Origin: Cocos nucifera
Lineage: Eukaryota; Streptophyta; Magnoliopsida; Arecales; Arecaceae
Reading direction: 5' to 3'
Assembly: GCA_006176705.1 (NCBI GenBank)
Contig: QRFJ01000775.1
Span: forward strand, 186,001 to 250,000
Length of the DNA: 64,000 nucleotides
Both the position numbers and the translations under genes were made by a program. This document shows positions 57,867 to 64,000 of the stretch, in pieces. Each line of letters starts with the position of its first letter. The first letter of the stretch is position 1. The notes under the pieces are model-generated. The model had not been told where the DNA came from and ran no database searches. It saw only the letters and a list, made by a program, of their open reading frames with translations.

Positions 57867-58657
57867 TGTTGGGGATAAATCCCGCTCCCGCCGAAGTCTA
57901 GCTCGACGCTCGGCCTAATGCAACCTGTAGCCATGGAAGAGCTTCGACGGATGGGTCTTAGCCGAACTCCTACAATCGGCCGAACTACTTAGCGGCCGAG
58001 CTCCTTGGACTTCAAGCGGCCGGGCTTTAACGGAATCCCCTAGCGCCCGAACTCCTCAGCGGTCATCTCTCGGCCAAACTCCCTAAGCGGCCATCTCTTC
58101 AGCCGATCGAGCTCCTCCGAACTTCTCTACAGCCGAACTCCCCCCGAGCCTTCCCTTCAACCGGACTCTCCTACAAGTTCGAGCTCCTCTAGATGAATTA
58201 TCGCCATCAGTCTGCAATAGACGACGAGACCGGACGATATGGCCACCACTACTGACGACACTACTCTCTCCATAACCAATCCCATGCGGCCCATGACCTA
58301 CCAGTATGGCTGTCACCATCCGCCTGATGGCATCTTTCTCTCCGTACCAAACTTCATGCGGCCCACGACTCGCCAGTATGGCCATCACCATCAACTAAGC
58401 TCCGCCTATAAAGGACCCTCCAGATATGCTAACTCTAATCTCTCTGATCTCTAAACTCTTCTCTTCTTCTCTAAGCTCTGGAACTCATTTTCGAGTACTC
58501 CATTCTTGTTGGCCAGAGTTGACTTGATCGTCGGAGGGTCCTGCCGGAGCCACCCCCCATCAGCTCCGGACGAAACTCTATTTTGCAGGTCCTCGATGGC
58601 GACCTCAGTGGCATCGACTCCAGCGACCTCCGACGACGATCAGTTTCTGCATCAATA
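57867..58657 (+). repeat. Gypsy B 5' LTR
   Basis: 791 bp by alignment with the gypsy A LTR end. The exact end could be 58654 (ATCA) instead. A TATA box TATAAAGG lies at 58407-58414. GC-rich with recurrent CGAACTC / CGGCCGA phrases. Confidence 0.7.
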
Positions 58658-58680
58658 GATTGGCGCTGGAAGAAGGGCTG
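58658..58680 (+). other. Gypsy B primer site region
   Basis: GATTGGCGCTGGAAGAAGG directly after the LTR, matching GGATTAGTGCTAAAGAAAG in gypsy A. I do not assign the tRNA. Confidence 0.6.
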
Positions 58681-58769
58681 AACCTTCGAGGTTCCCTTGT
58701 TCTTAAAGGAGTGCTCGGCGACTCTTCTCTTCCCTCTTCAGAGATCTCTCTTTTCTCTCCCAAAGAGAA

Positions 58770-59700
58770 AATGCCTCTAGGAGAGCTTCGACTCGACGAT
58801 CGGCGTCCTGCGCGCTAGGTACATCTGCTCTCATTGCAGCCCCAGTAGCTCAGGCTCCACCCGAAGCCACCGCAGATGTAGAGCAGTTCAACCTGCTGGT
58901 CGGATTCGCGGCCCCGTCGAGATGATGCAGGCCGTGCGACAACCTCTGGCGAAGACTTTGTCAGTGAACCCGCCATGAGGATGCGAGGAACCGGCCTTGA
59001 GGAAGAGCATTTGGGCATACCGATCGCCCTTAGGAAGGAGAAACGGAGAGCAGAAGATCTTCCATAGAAGGTTTCACCAGGAGGTCGGAATGAAGTTCGG
59101 CACAAGTGAGGCCGAACTCTGCCTCGAAGCTCGTCAGCAGAATGAAGTTCGGCGTAAGTGAGGCCGAACTTCATCTCAAAGCTCGTCAAGCGGAATGAAG
59201 TTCGGCGTAAGTGAGGCCGAACTCCCACTCGAGTACGCCACCATGGAAGCCCCCTACAAAGATTTCATACAAGATGAGATGAAGTTCGGCCAAGCTCACA
59301 ACCGCCCCAAGGCAAGCGAGGACTCCCTCTCGAGTATGACTCCAAGGAAGCCCCGACGAAGTGGCACCGTAGGTTTTCGAATGAAATAAAGTTCGATCGT
59401 GCTCGCAGACCCCCTCCGAAAATAGGCGGGCCCGAACTCCTCGAACTCGCCACCGAGGAAGCCCCAACAGAGGGGCGCGAAGAAGCCCTCCTTTCGAAAG
59501 GTTCCACGGCTGTGCCCCCCTCAACGCTCCTCGAACTCAAATTCTGACCAACTGCCAAGATCAGAAGGACCACGGCCTCCCCAAGCGTGCGCGATCGAAG
59601 CGAGTAATGCCCCTACCATCGCCACTGAGGAATACATTCACCTCCAAGACGAGATTGAAGAGCTCGTCAAAAAGGGGCAGCTGGGTAAATTTCTCCGACA
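58770..59700 (+). pseudogene. Gypsy B gag remnant
   Basis: An N-terminal piece (MPLGELRLDDRRPAR at 58771, then VEQFNLLV-like) and a C-terminal piece (EEYIHLQDEIEELVKKGQLG near 59630-59690, matching EEYIQLQDKIEELIRRGWL of gypsy A) flank a region of repeats and shifted frames. The central gag domain (FESYDGT…) is missing. No usable polyprotein remains. Confidence 0.6.
59090..59228 (+). repeat. Three tandem hairpin units in gypsy B
   Basis: About 50-55 bp units at 59090, 59140 and 59195. Each has ATGAAGTTCGGC, a 9-base loop (GTAAGTGAG or ACAAGTGAG) and GCCGAACT(TCAT). In the middle unit the stem is 12 perfect base pairs. A fourth, partial ATGAAGTTCGGC stands near 59278. Confidence 0.85.
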
Positions 59701-59959
59701 CTAGCCTGAAGCAGAAAAAGATCGGCCAAGGGCACTACCATTGCCAGAGACCGTAAGGAGGTTGGCCACCTTACGGCGTTATCCATATTGCCCCTGGGAG
59801 GAGCTTGGTGCATCAGCGATTCGTCATCTCCCAGCAACAAAAGCTTGCACCAAATTGAGAAGGCCAGCATGAGGAGGTCGTCCACCCCAAGACTTATCGC
59901 CGAAGAAATGCGGAGGAACAACACTACCACGACCTTGAAAGAGGATGCGCTGCTAGTAA

Positions 59960-60050
59960 CTTCCTTTCAATAAAATTCTTTCCTTTCGATAATATTATTT
60001 CTGGATGCGAAAACTATGCGATGACAGGGAAGAAGCAGTCAATAATTACC
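59960..60050 (+). other. Spacer between gag remnant and 3' array of gypsy B
   Basis: Contains CTTTCCTTTCGATAATATTA, of the kind found in 3' non-coding parts of these gypsy elements. No gene. Confidence 0.4.
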
Positions 60051-60054
60051 GCAT

Positions 60055-61877
60055 TAGGAACAGGAGGAGAACCTCGTCCTAACGCGAGCAACAACCTCGG
60101 CTAGAGATAAGATCTCTCCCAAGCGAAGGCCTCATTCACAAAGGACAAGATGGGGGAGAGGCCCTGACAGCGGCCCTTATGTGCCCCCACAGCCTCGATT
60201 AGGAACAGGAGGAGAACCTCATCCTAACGCGAGCAACAACCTCGGCTAGAGATAAGATCTCTCCCGAACGACCGTTGACAACCTCGACTAGAGATAAGAT
60301 CTCTCCCGAGCGACCGTGGACAACCTCGATTAGGAATAGGAGGAGAACCTCATCCTAACGCGAGCATCAACCTCAGCTAGAGATAAGATCTCTCCCGAGC
60401 GACCGAGTCAACCTCGGCTAGAGATAAGATCTCTCCGAGCGACCGTTGACAGTCTCGACTAGAGATAAGATCTCTCTCGAGCGACCGTGGACAACCTCGA
60501 TTAGGAATAGAAGGAGAAGTCAACCTCGGCTAGAGATAAGATCTCTCCCGAGCGACTGTTGACAACCTCGGCTCGAGATAAGATCTCTGCTGAGCGATCG
60601 TGGACAACCTCGATTAGGAACAGGAGGAGAACCTCATCCTAACAGCGAGCAACAACCTCGGCTAGAGATAAGATCTCTCTTGAGCGACGTTGACAACCTC
60701 AGCTAAAAATAAGATCTCTTCCAAGCGACCGTGGACAACCTTGATTAGGAACAGGAGGAGAACCTCATCCTAACACGAGCAAACAACCTCGGCTAGAGAT
60801 AAGATCTCTTTCGAGCGATCGTTGACAACCTGGACTAGAGATAAGATCTCTTCCGAGCGACCGTTGACAACCTCGGCTAGACATAAGATCTCTTCCGAGC
60901 GACCATGGACAACCTCGATTAGGAACAGGAGAAAATCTCGTCCTAACACGAGCATCAACCTCAGCTAGAGATAAGATCTCTTTCGAGCGACCGAGTCAAC
61001 CTCGACTAGAGATAAGATCTCTCCCAAGCGATCGTGGACAACCTCGATTTTAGGAACAGGAGGAGAACCTCATCCTAACGCGAGCAAAAACCTCGACTAG
61101 AGATAAGATCTCTCCCGAGCGATCGTTGACAACCTCGGCTAGAGATAAGATCTCTCTTGAGCGACCGTGGGACAACCTCGATTAGGAACAGGAGGAGAAC
61201 CTCGTCCTAACGCGAGCATCAACCTCGGCTAGAGATAAGATCTCTTCCGAGCGATCGAGTCAACCTCGGCTAGAGATCTCTCCCGAGCGACCACAACCTC
61301 GGCTAGAGATAAGATCTCTCCGAAGCGACCGTGAACAAACCTCGGCTAGAGATAAGATCTCTCCGAGCGACCGAGTCAAACTCTCGATTAGAGATAAGAT
61401 CTCTCCGAGTAACCGTAGGCCCATTAGGAACAGGAGGAGAACCTCGTCCTAACACGAGCATCAACCTCGGCTAGAGATAAGATCTCTTTCGAGCGACCAT
61501 GGACAATCTCGATTAGGAATAGAAGGAGAACCTCATCCTAACGCGAGCATCAACCTCGGCTAGAGATAAGATCTCTCTCGAGCGACCGTTGACAACCTCG
61601 GCTAGAGATAAGATCTCTCCCAAGCGATCGTGAACAACCTCGATTGAGAACTGGAGGGGGATCTCGTGCTAACGGGGGCAGGTCAGAAGCCTTAGAAGCT
61701 CGGCCGGTAGGAGATAAGATCTCCCCGAGCGCACACTTCAACCTCGGCTGCAGGAGATAAGATCTCCTCCGAGGAAAGCTCGACTGCAGGAGATAAGATC
61801 TCCCCCAAGGAAAAGCTCGACCGCAGAAGATAGATCTCCCCCGAGCGCACACTTCGATCTTAGCTGCAGGAGATAAG
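60055..61877 (+). repeat. 3' tandem array of gypsy B, about 30 units
   Basis: The core GGCTAGAGATAAGATCTCTC recurs about 30 times. Two unit types alternate: a 41-43 bp unit (core, CCGAGCGACCGTTGACAACCT) and a longer one of about 90-95 bp that adds GATTAGGAACAGGAGGAGAA and CCTCATCCTAACGCGAGCA. Near 61690 the units change to GCAGGAGATAAGATCTCC. Such arrays are known in the 3' untranslated region of Tat/Ogre-type elements. It is non-coding. Confidence 0.85.
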
Positions 61878-62977
61878 TGAAGGAAAATCCTGATTTTTCG
61901 ATCCAGGTTCGTCAGATCTGATCAGATCAAGAGATATATTTTAAAAAAATTTTTTTCTTGATCCAATCAGATCTTGATATATTTCAGATTTGATTCTTAT
62001 TATTTTAATAAATAAAATAAAATAAAATAAATTAAATCAAATTTAATTTACCTGATTTGGATAATCCTATTATCCTGTAGATGATCCTGATTGCAGCGGA
62101 AGGTTCTGGATCTAGCCACGCAAGTGCCTGGCCTCTATCGATATCCACTCAGGTTGGATCTAGAGATCCTCTTCTTCTCTATCACACATCCAAAAATCAG
62201 ATCTGGATCTGATCTGGAGGATCTTCAAAACTCTTTTGAAGATCTGCAGTCGTCCTTTTGCAGCAGCGCAGCCTTCTTACTTTTGATCGTCTTTCCTTGA
62301 TCTGAATCGCACCAACCTAAGTCCAAAACTCTTTTGGACGTGGAGAGCAAGGGGAGAAGAGACTATGGCATGGAGAAGGAGGGGAGAGGCAGCCTTGGGG
62401 CATGGGGTTTTTCAATTGAATTGCATTGATATTAGGATTGGGCGCAGGGTCTTATTTATAGACCTCTTGTGATCCAACTCGTCTTCCTCTCAACCAATCA
62501 CAACCCTTTGTGAAATTAGATCTAAATCTGATTGGTTGGAATAGAGACCCCTAGATTCCTCCTTAGAGGGCGCCTAAGACCAGTCAAACTGGATTCTTAG
62601 TAGAACTCTGATTGGAATCCAAAAGGGAGGTGGAGTCCTTATCCAACAAGGACTCCTAGGCGCCTCCTACTTGGGCTCACGCCACCCTTGGCGTGCGCCC
62701 TTCTCCTTGCCAGGTTCTGGCAGGGGGACAGGCCCCCACCAGCTCTCCAATAGGTGCATGACATGTGGTCAAAAGTCAAAGGGTCAATGGTCAACGTTTG
62801 ACCAGTCAAAGGTAGACTTTTGACCAAAGTTAAAGAACAAGAAATGGCAGATGACCAAAAATGGCAGGTAATGTCTTACAAATAAGACAACCTATTCTGA
62901 CTTGGACAACCTCCAGTTAGACCATATGAAGGCCTCTGATTGAGCACAAACTCCTTTGGCTCAGTCAGGACAAACTT
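61878..62977 (-). repeat. Copia 3 truncated 3' LTR
   Basis: Aligns with copia 2 LTR from about 37779 to 38867, that is, about 1.1 of 2.27 kb. It keeps the W-box cluster (about 62758-62828) and the TATA box (TATAAATA on minus, about 62454-62461). The first about 1.18 kb of the LTR is missing. Confidence 0.88.
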
Positions 62978-64000
62978 CCTTTGCAGCCTCTAATGCAGCT
63001 ATATATTCTGCTTCCATGGTGGAATCTGCTATCACAGTTTGCTTGGAACTCTTCCAGCTGATAGCTCCACCATTGCACACAAACAAACTTCCAGATGTCG
63101 ACTTTCGATCATCTATATCAGACATGAAGTCCGAGTCTGTGTATCCTTGAACTTGGAGTTCTCCATTACCAAAGACCAACATCATATCCTTAGTTCTTCT
63201 CAAGTACTTAAGGATACATTTCACAGAAGTCCAGTGTTCTTCACCTGGATTTGACTGATATCTGCTTGTGACACTCACAGCATGGGCTATATCAGGTCGT
63301 GTACATAGCATGGCATACATGAGGCTCCCTATTGCAGAAGCATAAGGGATCTTGCTCATGCGTTCTATTTCCTCAGGTGTGCTGGGGCACATCTTCTTGG
63401 AAAGATGAATACCATGTCTGAAGGGTATTAATCCCCTCTTAGAGTTTTCCATACTAAACCTCTTTAGTACTTTCTCTATGTACATCTTCTGTGAAAGTCC
63501 TAGCATCCTATTCGGTCTATCCCTATAGACCTTAATTCCTAGAATAAAGGATGCTTCACCTAGATCTTTCATGAAGAATTCCTTGGACAATCACATCTTG
63601 ACTGATGTCAACATGGGAATATCATTCCCAATAAGGAGGATGTCATCCACATACAATACGAGGAAGACAACAGCACTCCCACTGACCCTTTTGAAAACAC
63701 ATGGTTCCTCTTCGTTTTTGATGGAACCAAACTTTTTGATCACATCATTGAAACGAGTGTTCCAGCTCCGAGATGCTTGCTTAAGTCCATATATGGACCT
63801 TTGCAGCTTGCAAACCTTGTGATCAGTATCACTGGATGTGAAACCTAGCGGCTATTCCATATAGATATCTTCCTCAAGATATCCATTTAAGAATGCCGTT
63901 TTCACGTCCATTTGCCATATTTCATAATCAAAATAGGCTGCAACAGCAAGCAATGTGCGGATGGATTTTAGCATAGCTATCGGGAAAAAGGTATCCTGAT
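62975..64000 (-). pseudogene. Copia 3 RT and partial RNase H, broken
   Basis: On the minus strand: AVSWKSSKQ-like RNase H motifs, STMEAEYIAALEAAKE (ending at the deletion), the KSTSG box, and the RT with YVDD near 63650 and YGLKQASRSWN near 63770. Stops: TGA at 63591-63593 (Trp codon in copia 2) and TAG at 63852-63854 (Gln codon in copia 2, TAG also in copia 1). The last about 100 residues of RNase H are deleted. The open part 62961-63590 is nearly identical to copia 2. Confidence 0.88.

Larger units (their letters stand above)
57867..64000 (+). mobile_element. Gypsy element B (related to gypsy A), no pol, plus strand, 3' end outside window
   Basis: 5' LTR at 57867-58657, primer-site region, gag remnant, hairpin repeats, then directly a 3' non-coding region with a long tandem array, interrupted at 61878 by copia 3. 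It aligns with gypsy A in the LTR start (TGTTGGGG), the LTR end region (GATCGTCGGAGG), the primer site and the gag C-terminus. Protease, RT and integrase are absent, so it is a deletion derivative. The possible 5-bp flank before it is CTTGG (57862-57866). Confidence 0.7.
61878..64000 (-). mobile_element. Copia element 3 (copia 2 family), internally deleted, minus strand
   Basis: Begins with the LTR end TGAAGGAAAATCC at 61878 inside the gypsy B array, preceded by ATAAG (possible TSD). Part of the 3' LTR (61878-62977) is fused to the RNase H region, and pol continues to the window end. The 5' half lies outside. Confidence 0.9.

Noticed and set aside
58083..58394. Minus-strand 103-codon frame in the gypsy B LTR
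   Set aside because: GC-rich LTR sequence read on the wrong strand. No domain.
60055..61877. Looks at first like a CRISPR array: a short repeat with spacers
   Set aside because: The 'spacers' are themselves repeated, unit lengths vary, and the array sits in the 3' part of a plant gypsy element beside its LTR-related sequence. No cas-like genes. A transposon 3' array explains it.

Overview
The window looks like repeat-dense, AT-rich nuclear DNA from a large plant genome, probably a monocot and possibly a palm. The species guess is inference from repeat style. No intact host gene is visible. About three quarters of the sequence I can name is transposable elements, many nested in each other. 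The only recognisable host-gene trace is the broken last exon of a receptor-like kinase at 40512-40875.

Region by region. 1-320 is a tandem repeat of about 80 bp. About 360-3583 is CACTA-type DNA transposon sequence (CACTA A) with a G-rich core and an AT-rich 170-200 bp tandem repeat. Its terminus cuts into the integrase of an old Ty3/gypsy element of Tat type on the minus strand (gypsy A, 3584-7557 and 17970-19889). That element is itself split in gag by an old, decayed Ty1/copia element (copia 1, 7558-17964, minus, target duplication TCAAG). 19890-21150 carries the degraded 3' end and LTR start of a second gypsy type (gypsy C). Inside that LTR sits CACTA B (about 21180-26798), with a decayed Transposase_24 gene, a G-rich core and a long inverted repeat.

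28496-38867 is a young full-length copia element (copia 2, plus strand, 10,372 bp). It has two 2,269-bp LTRs about 0.7% apart by my hand count, a tRNA-Met primer site and a TSD of AATGT. Its gag-pol is broken by two 1-base frameshifts and one TAG. 41173-44881 is a second copia family that keeps only gag and part of protease (TR-GAG-like). 44887-51078 is mostly low-copy DNA with a Tourist-like MITE and a degenerate TRIM-like pair of repeats. 51087-52049 is an hAT-type non-autonomous element with a perfect 8-bp TSD and a G-rich core. 54943-56398 is an LTR on the minus strand, possibly Sirevirus-like.

57867 onward is a gypsy element related to gypsy A (gypsy B, plus), with no pol. It has hairpin-forming tandem repeats in the gag region and a 1.8-kb 3' repeat array. 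Copia 3 (61878 to the window end, minus, same family as copia 2) is inserted in that array. Copia 3 lost part of its LTR and the end of pol by a deletion with a 3-base microhomology.

The observations I rate highest are: similar G-rich cargo inside DNA transposons of two superfamilies; a leader hairpin kept in both copies of the copia family; a dense W-box cluster in its LTR; and the roughly 1.3-kb palindromic segment in CACTA B.
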